From positions 131,001 to 195,000 of the forward strand of contig JADKBW010000008.1 of the NCBI GenBank assembly GCA_016714905.1: DNA of 64,000 nucleotides. The letters are read 5' to 3'. This DNA comes from Flavobacterium sp. Lineage in GTDB: Bacteria > Bacteroidota > Bacteroidia > Flavobacteriales > Flavobacteriaceae. The notes under the pieces are model-generated. The model saw only the letters and a list, made by a program, of their open reading frames with translations, was not told the DNA's origin and searched no databases. Positions 63,834 to 64,000 of the stretch are shown here, piece after piece (positions within the stretch are counted from its first letter, which is position 1; each line of letters starts with the position of its first letter). Position numbers and translations under genes: made by a program.

Positions 63834-64000
63834 TTTAGCTCCGCTCAGTTCGGCTTTAAGCCTCGGGTGGGCGTGCCGCGCATCAACATTTAGTATCCTA
63901 AGGACATTGCGGGCGCCGTCGGGCTATCCACTAAAGTCCTCGCCGCTCCGCTATACTGCGGCTGTGGGCTACCCTGCTTATCCCTCACGCATACTACAGT
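63834..64000. repeat. GC-rich intergenic element at the window edge
   Basis: Far richer in G+C than its surroundings; starts TTTAGCTCCGCTCAGTTCGG, contains GGGTGGGCGTGCCGCGC, CGTCGGGCTATCCACT, CTCGCCGCTCCGCTATACTG and TTATCCCTCACGC. These words (GTCGGGCTAT, ATCCCT-ACGC) recall a repetitive intergenic element common in flavobacterial genomes. No ORF is seen. It may continue beyond the window. Confidence 0.6.

Overview
The window is chromosomal DNA of a Flavobacterium-like member of the Bacteroidetes (Flavobacteriaceae). The sequence is AT-rich and short genes are densely packed on both strands. Four large secreted proteins end in a type IX secretion (T9SS) sorting domain with a Y/F/APNP motif and a basic tail. 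The gliding lipoprotein GldI, a class III glutamine synthetase, a fused acyl-CoA mutase IcmF and a -7/-33 promoter of the TTG-N19-TATATTTG kind all point the same way. I see no rRNA, tRNA, CRISPR array, prophage, insertion sequence or replication origin.

Layout. 120-6866: a broken LTA-synthase-like gene, a secreted thioredoxin-fold protein, a methyltransferase/acetyltransferase pair, a VWA-like membrane protein and fabG. 7063-15470: one co-directional block, the most interesting locus. It runs ECF sigma factor, short one-helix anti-sigma candidate, CnrX/Spy-like metal-sensor candidate, MbnP, the di-haem partner MbnH, then three T9SS cargoes (CotH, YHYH, aryl-sulfotransferase-like), and ends at a hairpin terminator. 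15539-20670 (minus): a 772-residue T9SS protein, three tandem tail-collar proteins and a lipoprotein that shares modules with the T9SS protein. 20893-29804 (minus): yidC, pyrG, a DUF3820 gene, then guaA with two LysM proteins and an OsmC protein. 29906-34311: fluC, a DHH phosphoesterase, gldI and two cyclophilin-FKBP fusions. 34348-39108: a damaged stretch (truncated hypothetical, delta-60 pseudogene), purM and two OmpA-like paralogues. 39326-48326: glnN, terC, small genes, icmF and purU. 48374-63831: housekeeping genes (pyrF, prfA, pepD, NDH-2, plsC-like, NUDIX) mixed with a GH16 glucanase, a second ECF sigma factor with a membrane partner, and hypothetical genes.

Two window-wide patterns matter to a reader. 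First, about a dozen genes carry single-base frameshifts or a stop, mostly in A/T runs, and these include normally essential fabG as well as purM. This looks more like residual indel error in the assembly than real decay, so I give repaired coordinates. Second, the intergenic spaces are full of structured repeats. There are six copies of a roughly 70-130 bp element bounded by TAGCCCxGAT and GGGATTAGCTCCT, tandem arrays with a strict 7-nt period, arrays with an 8-nt period often folded into long perfect hairpins, and a GC-rich element at the right end. All functional statements rest on reading translated sequence and family knowledge; no searches were run.
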